Assembly (NCBI GenBank): GCA_045616485.1
Contig: JAZLGU010000042.1
Coordinates: forward strand, 7,581 to 71,580
DNA: 64,000 bases
Direction: 5' to 3'
Source of the DNA: RGIG3528 sp045616485
GTDB taxonomy: Bacteria; Bacillota; Clostridia; Lachnospirales; Lachnospiraceae
Shown: piece after piece, positions 1-9,332 of the stretch
Position numbering within the stretch: position 1 is the stretch's first letter
Layout of the letters: each line of letters begins with the position of its first letter
Made by a program: the position numbers and the translations under genes
The notes under the pieces: generated by a model
The model's input: the letters and a program-made list of their open reading frames with translations, nothing else
Told to the model about the DNA's origin: nothing
The model's database searches: none

Positions 1-598
1 CAGACTCTGCTTCTTCATCCTTGGCTGATGATGAAATAATGCCTGCTTCAGAGGTCATTTTTCTTATCTCTGTACGATAGGAAGCCTCGTCAGAAATCTT
101 TTCCGCAATAATATCCAAAGCTCCATTAATAGCATCAGCAGCTGTCTTTACCTCTTTTTCTTCACTGACAAATGATGCTGCTACTGACTCAAGACTTTCG
201 TTAATATCCTGGGCATAAATCATATCTGCAAGAGGCTGAAGCCCCTTCTCCACTGCAATAGTAGCACGGGTACGACGCTTTGGTCTGTAAGGTCTGTAAA
301 GATCATCAAGAGCCACCTGAGTCATGGCATCATTAATCTGCTTCTTAAGCTCTTCTGTTAACTTGCCCTGCTCATCTATAGATTTTAAAATCTGCTCTTT
401 TTTCTCAATAAGGGCTCTCAAATATTTAAGTCGCTCATCCAGATTACGAAGAACTTCGTCGTTTAAGGCGCCTGTTGCCTCTTTACGGTATCTGGCAATG
501 AACGGAATAGTGTTGCCTTCATCAATCAGCTTTACGGCTGCGTCTACCTGTTCGCGACGCACGCCCAGCTCTAAAGTAAGTTGTGCATTAATATCCAT
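1..598 (-). CDS. tex: Tex-like S1 RNA-binding/transcription accessory protein, N-terminal part (cut by window edge)
   Basis: The first about 199 residues of a Tex-family protein are present; the rest lies outside the left edge. The start MDINAQLTLELGV, followed by IPFIARYRKEATG and the LYRPYRPKRRTRA segment, is the typical Tex N-terminal helical region. Full Tex proteins of about 700 residues continue with a YqgF-like fold, helix-hairpin-helix repeats and a C-terminal S1 domain, none visible here. Tex is a cytoplasmic nucleic-acid-binding protein linked to transcription; its exact role is poorly defined. The ATG at 598 is preceded by a GATAGGAT ribosome-binding site and by its own promoter. 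A terminator separates it from the upstream gene. Confidence 0.9.
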   Translation of the reverse strand, partial: MDINAQLTLELGVRREQVDAAVKLIDEGNTIPFIARYRKEATGALNDEVLRNLDERLKYLRALIEKKEQILKSIDEQGKLTEELKKQINDAMTQVALDDLYRPYRPKRRTRATIAVEKGLQPLADMIYAQDINESLESVAASFVSEEKEVKTAADAINGALDIIAEKISDEASYRTEIRKMTSEAGIISSSAKDEEAES

Positions 599-656
599 GT
601 GTAATATCCTATCTTTGTTATTCTTAGAGAAAAAGCCTGCCTTTTCTCCACCCTAC

Positions 657-684
657 ATTGTAACATATTTGATGGGAAAAACAA
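657..684 (-). promoter_or_regulatory. Sigma-A promoter of tex
   Basis: On the minus strand TTGTTT, 16 bases, then TACAAT. The leader downstream holds a short GAGAAAA/TTTTCTC inverted repeat before the tex start. Confidence 0.5.
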
Positions 685-712
685 GGCTATTGAGCAGAAT
701 ACTGAAGTAGAA

Positions 713-742
713 AAAGAGAGCTTCTGTTTTGAAGCTCTCTTT
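713..742 (-). terminator. Rho-independent terminator after the SprA-like gene
   Basis: A 12-bp perfect stem (AAAGAGAGCTTC and its complement) with a 6-base loop, followed on the minus strand by a T-rich tract. It ends the pfkA/SprA-like transcript before tex. Confidence 0.85.
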
Positions 743-775
743 GAGTATTCTCATGATTCTTTATAATGTGAGTCA

Positions 776-1393
776 TTACTCTGACTCAATATCGGATCCG
801 TCAGTGGTATGTCTTATCTGGGTATGAGTGACTCCACCTGAAACATAAGTCCTGCCACACTCAGGGCATATAGAAGTCTTAAGTGCTACTGAAACAGAAA
901 CCAGCTCAGCATCAGGCTTATTGCCCTCCTGGATAGCATTAGCTACATGCTGGTGCTCGTGAGCAGATACTACAGCTGCTGCCTGAGATGGATCAATATG
1001 GCCCGGCGTCTTAAAGGAGACATCTCCTTCATTCGAGCCGTCCACATACTTACGATTTTCGCAGGTCTCGCATTTTTCTATGCCCAACTGCTTTTCCATG
1101 CGGATCCTGGCATCGGACTTTTCTTCCTCAAAGGGATTATATCCATTAACCTTGTCTGCACTTCTGCTACTACCTGCTTTCATCATGTCAAAAGCAGCAT
1201 TCCTGTCTTTCTCCAACTGATCCGGAGTCTTTTTTACACGCTCAGTATCCTCATTACCGAAGGTCCTGGGCACAGCTTTAACAGGCTCTACCGAGCCCGG
1301 GTTTATATTGGCATTTATTCTATTGTCTACAGCAGCTCTGGTATATACAGAACCTGTATATAGGCTGCCATAAGCCGATACTCCGCCAATCAT
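776..1393 (-). CDS. SprA-like putative metalloprotease (CJM1_0395-type family)
   Basis: A 205-residue protein of the SprA-related putative metalloprotease family. The key sign is AHEHQHVANA near residues 143-152, an HExxH zinc-protease motif. Two CxxC pairs (CETCEN near 107-112 and CPEC near 176-179) look like a separate metal-binding or disulfide site. No signal peptide is evident; the N-terminus MIGGVSAYGSLYT is typical of the family. Substrate unknown. The gene begins 26 bases after pfkA, has a GAAAGGA ribosome-binding site, and ends just before a strong terminator, so it is probably co-transcribed with pfkA. Family assignment is from motif and layout; protease activity is inferred. Confidence 0.65.
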   Translation of the reverse strand: MIGGVSAYGSLYTGSVYTRAAVDNRINANINPGSVEPVKAVPRTFGNEDTERVKKTPDQLEKDRNAAFDMMKAGSSRSADKVNGYNPFEEEKSDARIRMEKQLGIEKCETCENRKYVDGSNEGDVSFKTPGHIDPSQAAAVVSAHEHQHVANAIQEGNKPDAELVSVSVALKTSICPECGRTYVSGGVTHTQIRHTTDGSDIESE

Positions 1394-1419
1394 ATAGCTG
1401 TCCTTTCAAAAGTAGGAAA

Positions 1420-2391
1420 CTATCTGGTGAGCTTGGAAATAAGAGAAACAAGTCTTACATCAGGCTGCTTTTCCATCTCCAGTGCTTCAATAATATCAAA
1501 ATCTACAAACTTGCCGTTCTTATGAGCAACAACACGATTGGACTTGCCCTCAATAAGAAGCTCTGCAGCCATGGAGCCCATAGCGCTGGCATATACACGG
1601 TCAGTAGCAGTAGGACTTCCACCACGCTGGATATGACCAATGATGGTAGCTCTGGCATCAATGCCGGTAGCCTCCTGAATCCTCTTAGCCATATTTTCTG
1701 AATTGCCTACGCCCTCTGCATTAACAATAATATGATGCTTTTTGCCAATAGCCTTTCTGGCAAGAATAGCGTTAATAATACGCTCTTCGTCGTAATTCAT
1801 AAGCTCCGGAAGCAGAATCTCCTCTGCTCCTGTAGCAATACCGCTCCAAAGAGCGATGTAACCTGCACGACGTCCCATAACTTCAATGATGGATACACGC
1901 TCGTGGGAAGTAGAAGTATCTCTAATCTTATCAATAGCTTCCATAGCTGTATTTACAGCTGTGTCAAAACCAATAGTATAATCTGTGCATGCGATATCGA
2001 GGTCGATAGTACCTGGAACACCAATAGTATTGATGCCACGAAGTGCCAGCTGACGGGCACCCTGGAAGGAACCGTCACCACCGATAACTACGATACCATC
2101 AATGCCGTGCTTTTTACAAATCTCAGCACCCTTGTCCTGACCTTCTGATGTCATAAACTCTTTACATCTGGCAGTATAAAGCTTGGTACCGCCACGATTG
2201 ATAATATCTGCCACATCTCTGGCTGTCATATCATAAATATCTTCCTCAAGAAGACCTGAATAGCCTCTGTTGATTCCCTTAACCTGAAGTCCGTTAGCCA
2301 GACCTGTTCTGACAACTGCACGAATGGCAGCATTCATGCCGGGAGCATCTCCACCTGATGTAAGTACGCCGATTGTTTTAACTTTGCTCAT
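1420..2391 (-). CDS. pfkA: ATP-dependent 6-phosphofructokinase
   Basis: 323 residues, the normal length for bacterial PfkA. It phosphorylates fructose 6-phosphate to fructose 1,6-bisphosphate, the committed step of glycolysis, in the cytoplasm. Visible signatures are GVLTSGGDAPGMNAAIR at the N-terminus (ATP site), IGGDGSFQGA near residue 103, the catalytic GTID segment, and the sugar-phosphate-binding motifs VMGRRAGYIA and HIQRGGSPTATDR. The catalytic loop reads TIDLD rather than the common TIDND; the catalytic Asp is kept. The ATG at 2391 has a strong AAGGAGA site. A sigma-A promoter and cre-like sequences upstream point to carbon-source control. Confidence 0.97.
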   Translation of the reverse strand: MSKVKTIGVLTSGGDAPGMNAAIRAVVRTGLANGLQVKGINRGYSGLLEEDIYDMTARDVADIINRGGTKLYTARCKEFMTSEGQDKGAEICKKHGIDGIVVIGGDGSFQGARQLALRGINTIGVPGTIDLDIACTDYTIGFDTAVNTAMEAIDKIRDTSTSHERVSIIEVMGRRAGYIALWSGIATGAEEILLPELMNYDEERIINAILARKAIGKKHHIIVNAEGVGNSENMAKRIQEATGIDARATIIGHIQRGGSPTATDRVYASAMGSMAAELLIEGKSNRVVAHKNGKFVDFDIIEALEMEKQPDVRLVSLISKLTR

Positions 2392-2423
2392 AATCTATCT
2401 CCTTATAACCTTAAAATAACTTA

Positions 2424-2437
2424 CTAAAACGTTTTCA
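2424..2437 (-). promoter_or_regulatory. Degenerate cre-like site in the pfkA leader
   Basis: TGAAAACGTTTTAG on the minus strand, downstream of the pfkA -10. It keeps the central AAAACGTTTT palindrome of a catabolite-responsive element but lacks the final CA. Speculative. Confidence 0.3.
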
Positions 2438-2470
2438 TCTCTCTAGAGCACACTTCTGATAACAACAAAG

Positions 2471-2499
2471 ATTTTAGAACAAAATAAGATTTTTGTAAA
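2471..2499 (-). promoter_or_regulatory. Sigma-A promoter of pfkA
   Basis: TTTACA, 17 bases, TAAAAT on the minus strand, about 80 bases upstream of the pfkA start. Confidence 0.6.
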
Positions 2500-2551
2500 G
2501 AAAAATAACATAAATTTTACATATAAAAATCAACAAAAATACTGAAAAATA

Positions 2552-2588
2552 AAGGCTTTCGGCTGTAAGCACTTACACCGAAAGCCTT
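2552..2588 (-). terminator. Terminator of the capD-dnaE operon, with a cre-like 14-mer in its loop
   Basis: An 11-bp stem AAGGCTTTCGG/CCGAAAGCCTT, followed on the minus strand by a T-rich stretch. Inside the hairpin, 2564-2577 reads TGTAAGCACTTACA, a 14-mer found again unchanged in the pflB promoter region. Confidence 0.8.
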
Positions 2589-2606
2589 CCCATTTATATG
2601 CCTGTT

Positions 2607-5600
2607 TCAGACTGTTACCTTAACTGACTCACTACCGTATTTTTCTCGTAACTTTTCCACAAAATCTGTAGTAATTGCCACTCCCATGCTCTTTGGATAC
2701 TCTTTTACAGCTTTTTCTTTTGCCAGATAAATCTTAACTATATTTTTTCCATCCGACTCTTTCAAAAGACTTTCCAACTCCGCTGCACCACTGTTATAAG
2801 CTTCCATGTCAGGGAAGCTTATCCAAAGCTTTCTGGGTATATCACTGAGCCTTGTAAAGCTGTCTGCAATGACCTTTACTCCCCTCTCGTCGAAGGAAGC
2901 TTTACCCTTAACCAGAATTTTCTCATCTTCTTTTAGTATCTCTTTATTTTTGTCATATACCCTGGAAAAACAAATAATTTCGCAGGTGCCATACATATCT
3001 TCAAGGGTAAGAAAAGCCATGGTTTGATTGGTTTTGGTAAGCTTTTTGGTAACAGCAGTCACCAATCCTCCCAGTGCTACCTCCTGCCCATCAGTAACTG
3101 TATTTCCATCCTGTTTTTGTCCTTCGTCATCATCGTCTATTCTGAAGTCCTGGGTGGAACAATTAGTATGCTTCTTTAGTACTTCTGCATACTGCATAAG
3201 AGGATGTCCCGATACGTAAAGATCCAGTACCTCTTTTTCCATCTGAAGTATCTCATCTTTTGTATACTCTCCTACATTGGGTAGAGGTGTCTCATATTCA
3301 GTTTTTTCCTCAGGTGTCATAAGGTCAAAGAAAGACATCTGTCCGGATATGGAACGTTTATTCTCACTGGCAATGTCATCCACAATAACCTGATATACCT
3401 GCATAAGCTGCTTTCTTGTGCCCGGTACAGAGTCAAATGCACCTGCCTTAATGAGATTTTCAAAGGTGCGCTTATTACAGCCGGTAAATGCCACTCTCTT
3501 GGCAAAATCTTTAAAAGATAAAAATCTGCCACCGGATTTTCTTTCCTGCTTAACGCCTTCTATAACCTGACGCCCGACACCTTTTATGGCTGAGAGGCCG
3601 TATCTTATGGAATTGCCTGATACCGTAAAACCTACGTCGCTTTCATTTACATCCGGCGGCAGTATCTGAACTCCCATTTTCCTGCAGGAATACATATATT
3701 CGGTAACCTTCGTGGTATTATCCATAATGGAGGTCATAAGAGCTGCCATATATTCTACAGGATAATAGTACTTTAAAAAGGCTGTCTGATAAGATACTAC
3801 TGCATAGCAGGCTGCGTGGGCCTTATTAAAGGCGTACTTGGCAAAATCAGTCATTTCATCGTAAATATGATTGGCTACCTCGGGAGAAATGCCCTTAGAT
3901 ACACAGCCCGGTACATTTTCAGCCTCATTACCATAGACGAAATTTTCTCTTTCCCTAGCCATTACATCTGCTTTTTTCTTGGCCATGGCACGTCGTACCA
4001 GATCCGATCTGCCATAAGAGTATCCTGCCAGGTCTCTTACAATTTGCATTACCTGTTCCTGATAAACAATACAGCCGTAGGTAGTCTCCAAAATAGGCTT
4101 AAGCTCAGGACACTCATAGGAAATTGCGGACTGATCCCTTTTGCCTTCTATATATCTGGGTATGAAATCCATAGGGCCGGGGCGGTAAAGAGATATTCCC
4201 GCAATGACATCCTCTATGGAAGAAGGCTTTAAATCCTTCATGAAGGCTGTCATACCTGCAGACTCCAGCTGGAATACTCCATCTGTTTTAGCCTGAGAAA
4301 TCATATCATATATATTTTTATCATCATAATCTATATTTTTAATGGAAAAAGGCTCTTCTCCCTGCTTTTTGCCGGCATTTATGAATTTTTCCGTGTCCTT
4401 AATTACAGTAAGTGTACGAAGGCCCAAAAAGTCCATTTTCAAAAGTCCCAGATGCTCACACTCAGTCATATTATACTGGGTGGTAACCGATCCATCAGAT
4501 CCACAGGAAAGTGGAACATAGTCCATTACCGGTGCATTGGAAATAATAACACCTGCAGCATGCATGGAAGTGTGACGTGGCAAGCCTTCCAGTGCCCTGG
4601 CCATATCTATAAGATATTTAACGGCACTGTCGGAATGGTATAGATCCCTAAGCTCCTTGGAGGACTCTAACGCCAGTGCAATAGTCATGTTTAACTCCTG
4701 AGGGATAAGCTTGGCTACTACATCCACCTGATTGTAAGGCATATCAAGTGCTCTACCTACATCTCGTATGGCATTTTTGGCAGCCATGGTACCAAAAGTA
4801 ACTATCTGGCACACCCTGTCCCTACCATACTTTTCTACCACATAGTCTATTACTTCCTGACGTCTGGAGTAACAGAAATCCACGTCAAAATCCGGCATGG
4901 ATACTCGCTCAGGATTTAAAAATCTCTCAAAAAGGAGGTTATAACGAATAGGATCAATATCTGTTATTTCAAGACAATAAGCCGCTATGGATCCTGCACC
5001 CGAGCCTCGTCCGGGGCCTACAGGTATATCATGATCCTTGGCATATTTAATAAAATCCCACACTATAAGGAAGTAGTCTACAAATCCCATGGTGTGAATT
5101 ATATTTAATTCGTAATCAAGTCTTTCCCTAAGCTCAGGCGTCTCCTTTCCATATCTGTTTACCAGCCCCTTGTCACAAAGGTGCTTAAGATAAGTCCAAG
5201 CATCAAAGCCTGAAGGCACATCGAACCTGGGCAACTTATATTTACCAAATTCAAATTCCACATTACAGCGCTCTGCTATTTTATGCGTATTTTCCAGAGC
5301 TTCAGGGCAATAAGGGAAAAGTGCTGCCATTTCCTCTGTGGACTTCAGGTAAAACTGGCCGCCGTTATATCGCATTCTGTCCTCGTCCTGTACCTTTTTC
5401 TGAGTCTGGATACAAAGCAGGATATCGTGTGCTTCTGCATCTTCGGCATTTATATAATGGGAGTCATTGGTACAAATAAGGTCTATGCCTGTTTCCTCGT
5501 GCATACGAAGAAGGGATGCATTAACCTGCTTTTGCTCAGGAATACCGTGGTCCTGTAACTCTAAAAAGAAATTGCCCTTACCAAAAATATCCTGTAAGCG

Positions 5601-6080
5601 AAGGGCTGCCGCCTTACCTTCTTCATAAAGTCCACGCTTAAGATAAGTCGCCACCTCTCCTGCAAGGCAGGCGGAGCTACAGATAATTCCTTCATGAAAT
5701 TCCTGTAATACTTCCAGGTCTACACGTGGCTTATAGTAATAACCTTCTGTAAACCCCTTTGATACAATCTTACAAAGATTATGATAGCCCAGATCATTTT
5801 CCGCTAAAAGAATCAGGTGATAATATCTGTCGTCAGATACAGAGCCGGTCTTTTCAAAACGAGAATTGGGTGCCACATACACTTCGCATCCGATAATAGG
5901 CTTAATACCCGCATCTTTGCAGGCAGACCAAAAAGCCACCGAGCCATACATGACTCCGTGGTCGGTAATTGCCAGGGAATCGAACCCCAGCTCTTTTGCC
6001 CGACGGACCAACTCCTTTATCTTGGCTGATCCGTCCAGCAAACTATATTCAGTATGAACATGAAGATGTGTAAAGTTCAT
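2607..6080 (-). CDS. dnaE: DNA polymerase III subunit alpha (DnaE)
   Basis: A 1157-residue replicative DNA polymerase of the DnaE (not PolC) type. The N-terminus FTHLHVHTEYSLLDG is the PHP domain. The polymerase catalytic acids are in MPDFDVDFCYSRR near residue 400, preceded by the GPGRGSGAGS fingers motif. A helix-hairpin-helix region follows and an OB-fold (VALGGLVTAVTKKLTKTNQTMAF) lies near residues 985-1010. In Firmicutes DnaE usually works beside PolC, which is not in this window. The gene follows glmS by 30 bases, has an AGGGG ribosome-binding site and ends just before a strong terminator, so it is the last gene of the polysaccharide/glmS operon. Confidence 0.97.
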   Translation of the reverse strand: MNFTHLHVHTEYSLLDGSAKIKELVRRAKELGFDSLAITDHGVMYGSVAFWSACKDAGIKPIIGCEVYVAPNSRFEKTGSVSDDRYYHLILLAENDLGYHNLCKIVSKGFTEGYYYKPRVDLEVLQEFHEGIICSSACLAGEVATYLKRGLYEEGKAAALRLQDIFGKGNFFLELQDHGIPEQKQVNASLLRMHEETGIDLICTNDSHYINAEDAEAHDILLCIQTQKKVQDEDRMRYNGGQFYLKSTEEMAALFPYCPEALENTHKIAERCNVEFEFGKYKLPRFDVPSGFDAWTYLKHLCDKGLVNRYGKETPELRERLDYELNIIHTMGFVDYFLIVWDFIKYAKDHDIPVGPGRGSGAGSIAAYCLEITDIDPIRYNLLFERFLNPERVSMPDFDVDFCYSRRQEVIDYVVEKYGRDRVCQIVTFGTMAAKNAIRDVGRALDMPYNQVDVVAKLIPQELNMTIALALESSKELRDLYHSDSAVKYLIDMARALEGLPRHTSMHAAGVIISNAPVMDYVPLSCGSDGSVTTQYNMTECEHLGLLKMDFLGLRTLTVIKDTEKFINAGKKQGEEPFSIKNIDYDDKNIYDMISQAKTDGVFQLESAGMTAFMKDLKPSSIEDVIAGISLYRPGPMDFIPRYIEGKRDQSAISYECPELKPILETTYGCIVYQEQVMQIVRDLAGYSYGRSDLVRRAMAKKKADVMARERENFVYGNEAENVPGCVSKGISPEVANHIYDEMTDFAKYAFNKAHAACYAVVSYQTAFLKYYYPVEYMAALMTSIMDNTTKVTEYMYSCRKMGVQILPPDVNESDVGFTVSGNSIRYGLSAIKGVGRQVIEGVKQERKSGGRFLSFKDFAKRVAFTGCNKRTFENLIKAGAFDSVPGTRKQLMQVYQVIVDDIASENKRSISGQMSFFDLMTPEEKTEYETPLPNVGEYTKDEILQMEKEVLDLYVSGHPLMQYAEVLKKHTNCSTQDFRIDDDDEGQKQDGNTVTDGQEVALGGLVTAVTKKLTKTNQTMAFLTLEDMYGTCEIICFSRVYDKNKEILKEDEKILVKGKASFDERGVKVIADSFTRLSDIPRKLWISFPDMEAYNSGAAELESLLKESDGKNIVKIYLAKEKAVKEYPKSMGVAITTDFVEKLREKYGSESVKVTV

Positions 6081-6110
6081 TTTTCCCCTGTTCTAACCCC
6101 TTTATTACTG

Positions 6111-7949
6111 TTACTCTACTGTAACACTCTTTGCAAGATTACGTGGCTTATCTACATCCAGGCCTCTGGCTACAGACAGATAATAACCCATAAGCTGAAG
6201 AGGTACTACTGCAAGGCTGGCTGCAAAAAGAGGCTCAGTCTTGGGAATGTAAACGGTAAAATCAGCGGTATCCTCAATATTGTAATGACCAAAAGTAGTA
6301 AGCCCCATAATATAGGCGCCTCTGCTCTTTACCTCTACCATATTGGATATCATTTTTTCATACAGATCATCCTGTGTAAGACATCCGATAACAAGGGTAC
6401 CGTCTTCGATAAGGGAAATGGTGCCATGCTTCAACTCTCCGGCTGCATAGGCCTCGGAATGAATGTAGCTTATTTCCTTCATCTTTAATGAGCCTTCCAT
6501 ACAGATAGCATAGTCGATACCACGACCAATGAAAAAGACATCGTTGCAGGCTGCAAATTTGGCTGCAAACCACTGAATACGCTCTTTATCTGTCAGCTGA
6601 TCTTCAATCTTACCAGGCAGTGTCTGAAGCTCTGCTATAAGCTCATTATATCTGCTGTCATCAATAGTACCGCGTACCTTTGCCATCTGAACAGCTAAAC
6701 AGTAGCCTGCCATAAGCTGTGCTGAGTACGCCTTGGTAGTAGCAACGGCAATCTCCGGGCCTGCCAGAGTATAAAATACATGGTCAGCCTCTCTTGCAAT
6801 AGAAGAACCTACAACATTAACAATACCTAATGTCTTTGCTCCTCTCTGCTTAGCTTCACGAAGTGCTGCCAGAGAGTCGGCTGTCTCACCGGACTGGGAA
6901 ACAATAATAACCAGGCTGTTTTCAGGCACTAACGGATTGCGGTATCTGAACTCAGATGCCAGCTCTACTCGTACCGGAATGCGGGCTAAGGATTCAATGA
7001 CATACTGTGAAGCTACGCCTACATGGTATGCTGAACCACAGGCCACTATGAAAATCTGATTAATCTTTTTAATTTCATCATCAGAAAGACCTACATTCTG
7101 AAGATCTATATGGCCATCTTTAAGAACAGAATTCAAAGTATCTGCCAATGCTCTTGGCTGCTCATATATTTCCTTCATCATGAAATGCTCAAAGCCACCC
7201 TTTTCAGCAGCCTCTGCATCCCATTTAATTTCTTTGCACTCCTGCTCTATCTGATCTCCATCAAGATTGAAGAAGGATACGCCCTCTTCAGACATACGAG
7301 CCATCTCGTGATTGCCAATATAATATACATTTCTGGTATATTTAAGGATAGCAGGTACATCAGAAGCTAAAATAGTGCCGCCTTCTGCAAGGCCTATAAT
7401 CATAGGGCTGTCCTTACGGGCTGCAAAAATCTCTCCCGGATAATCCTTAAACATTACAGCAAGAGCGTATGATCCGCGCACTCTCACCATAGTCTTGGCA
7501 ATGGCATCCAAAGGCCCCATATTATACTTTTTGTAGTAGTAATCAATAAGCTTAGTCACTACTTCTGTATCAGTCTGGGAATAAAAGCTGTAGCCGTGAC
7601 GGATAAGCTTTTCTTTAAGCTCCTGGAAATTCTCAATAATACCATTATGAACCGCAGTAATGCAGCCATCATCAGATACATGTGGATGAGCATTAATCTC
7701 GGAAGGCTCACCATGGGTAGCCCATCTGGTATGACCGATACCACAACTGCCCGGTACTGCCAAGCCATTTTCTGTCTTATCCATAAGCCCTTTAAGACGA
7801 CCTTTACATTTTATAACAGCAGTGTCACAAACACCGTCCCTGACTGCAATCCCCGCAGAGTCATAGCCTCTGTATTCCAGTTTTGATAAGCCCTCAAGCA
7901 GGATAGGTGCCGCCTGCTGATGCCCTGTATATCCAACTATTCCACACAT
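6111..7949 (-). CDS. glmS: Glutamine--fructose-6-phosphate aminotransferase (isomerizing)
   Basis: 612 residues, full length. It makes glucosamine 6-phosphate from fructose 6-phosphate and glutamine, the entry to UDP-GlcNAc for peptidoglycan and polysaccharides. The N-terminus MCGIVGYTGH exposes the nucleophilic Cys after Met removal; the glutaminase domain covers about residues 1-240. Two SIS sugar-isomerase domains follow (VSQSGETADSLAALREA near 340), ending LAKSVTVE, the typical C-terminus. Its ATG directly abuts the stop codon of the upstream Wzz-like gene (TAAATG), so translation is probably coupled and there is no room for a glmS ribozyme. It lies between polysaccharide genes and dnaE. 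Confidence 0.97.
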   Translation of the reverse strand: MCGIVGYTGHQQAAPILLEGLSKLEYRGYDSAGIAVRDGVCDTAVIKCKGRLKGLMDKTENGLAVPGSCGIGHTRWATHGEPSEINAHPHVSDDGCITAVHNGIIENFQELKEKLIRHGYSFYSQTDTEVVTKLIDYYYKKYNMGPLDAIAKTMVRVRGSYALAVMFKDYPGEIFAARKDSPMIIGLAEGGTILASDVPAILKYTRNVYYIGNHEMARMSEEGVSFFNLDGDQIEQECKEIKWDAEAAEKGGFEHFMMKEIYEQPRALADTLNSVLKDGHIDLQNVGLSDDEIKKINQIFIVACGSAYHVGVASQYVIESLARIPVRVELASEFRYRNPLVPENSLVIIVSQSGETADSLAALREAKQRGAKTLGIVNVVGSSIAREADHVFYTLAGPEIAVATTKAYSAQLMAGYCLAVQMAKVRGTIDDSRYNELIAELQTLPGKIEDQLTDKERIQWFAAKFAACNDVFFIGRGIDYAICMEGSLKMKEISYIHSEAYAAGELKHGTISLIEDGTLVIGCLTQDDLYEKMISNMVEVKSRGAYIMGLTTFGHYNIEDTADFTVYIPKTEPLFAASLAVVPLQLMGYYLSVARGLDVDKPRNLAKSVTVE

Positions 7950-9332
7950 TTATTTTTCCTCATTCCCGATAAATCTATCAATTAAAATTCTTCTTCTAAG
8001 CTCTAATACCAGCGCGTAAATAAGTACCAGCATACAGAAAGGTCCGCAGCATTTAATCAACATTACAATAAATCCGCTGGAAAGAACCTTAGGGTAATTA
8101 ACAACAACATCTGTAATGGCAATAGCGTCGTCTCCAATTACGGTCTCATTATAATTATCAACCATGGCACTCATAGACTTTTCCAACTGACTGGTCTTGG
8201 AGAAAAGCTCATCTATTGTTTTTTCAAAATTCGCACAATATCTGCTGTATTCTTCTGAATATACCGAATCATTTATATTCTTAACAATATCCTCGTAGTA
8301 AAGAATCTTTGATGATAAAGAAGAAATTTTTTCTGCATATTCAGTCTGCTGTTTCATAAGATTCTGATATGTCTCATCAGAATTACCCTGCTGCAACTCT
8401 ACGCCTAAAGCTGATGAAACAAAAGCTGACTGGTCACGTTCAAATTCTTTAATAACCTTGGCTACACTCTCTTTATTTGCCTCTGCTTCTTTAAGTTCCA
8501 GCTGTAAAGACCTTATGGTATAGTATGTTGCCTGTAACATGGACTTATAATCTTTGGAAAGTCCCTTTACAGTGCAGTCTGCCTGCGCTTTGGTAAGCTC
8601 TGTAGTACGAACTTTTTCTGCTACCACTGCCATGTCCGCAAAAGACTGCTTATTGTATCTGTAGGAAGCATCCAGTCCGGAAAGAGCCTTGGCATTAGCC
8701 TCTATAAGGGACAGTCTGTAGGAAATAACAGATAAAATCTGATTGTAATCATATCTGCTGATATCCAGGACTCCGTCCACCACCTGAGTCTCATAGCCTA
8801 TGGTATACTGATCATAAAAGGCATTATAGTAGCCCTTCATAATCTCAGATAAAAGGGCCGAAAGATCCTTTTTAGACATCTCATTGGTAAAACCATTTTT
8901 AATACTGATAACATAGGAAGATGGATGGAACTGAGTCACCTCCAGCTTTTCTACACTGCCGGTAGATGTAAGATCTCTCATATTGGTAATATTATTTATA
9001 ATATTTTTGGGATACTGGCCGGAAATAACCAGATTGTATCGAACTTCTTCGACTGTTACCTGGAGACCCAGACGTGTAATAGCTTCAGCTATAATAGAAG
9101 TATTATCTACTCTTAATAAATCATAGCCTTCTCCATTGGGAGCTTTTCCTTCTGAAGCGCCATTCCAGTTAAGCTCTATACGTCCTGTAGCTTCTGTATC
9201 AGTCTTTTCAGTAGCAAAGTACTTTACACTTGCAGATACTACTCCAATAAGAACTGCTACAACAAAGGGGATGATAATCATGAGCCATTTTACTTTAAGC
9301 TTATCCGGTAATTCTATCTTATTTCTGCTCAT
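7950..9332 (-). CDS. Wzz-like polysaccharide chain-length/co-polymerase protein B
   Basis: A 460-residue membrane protein with the topology of Wzz/capsule co-polymerases: a transmembrane segment near residues 15-38, a long extracytoplasmic region rich in predicted helical coiled coil (about 180-400), and a second transmembrane segment near 425-446 with a short basic cytoplasmic tail. Such proteins set chain length in Wzy-type polysaccharide export. No Walker kinase domain is fused. It overlaps its paralogue upstream by 14 bases, has a GGAGG site, and abuts glmS. Assignment rests on topology, the partner gene and the CapD neighbour, not on a conserved catalytic motif. Confidence 0.55.
   Translation of the reverse strand: MSRNKIELPDKLKVKWLMIIIPFVVAVLIGVVSASVKYFATEKTDTEATGRIELNWNGASEGKAPNGEGYDLLRVDNTSIIAEAITRLGLQVTVEEVRYNLVISGQYPKNIINNITNMRDLTSTGSVEKLEVTQFHPSSYVISIKNGFTNEMSKKDLSALLSEIMKGYYNAFYDQYTIGYETQVVDGVLDISRYDYNQILSVISYRLSLIEANAKALSGLDASYRYNKQSFADMAVVAEKVRTTELTKAQADCTVKGLSKDYKSMLQATYYTIRSLQLELKEAEANKESVAKVIKEFERDQSAFVSSALGVELQQGNSDETYQNLMKQQTEYAEKISSLSSKILYYEDIVKNINDSVYSEEYSRYCANFEKTIDELFSKTSQLEKSMSAMVDNYNETVIGDDAIAITDVVVNYPKVLSSGFIVMLIKCCGPFCMLVLIYALVLELRRRILIDRFIGNEEK

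Noticed and set aside
5970..6000. A tRNA T-loop-like sequence GGAATCGAACCCC
   Set aside because: It is inside dnaE coding sequence and no cloverleaf can be formed around it.
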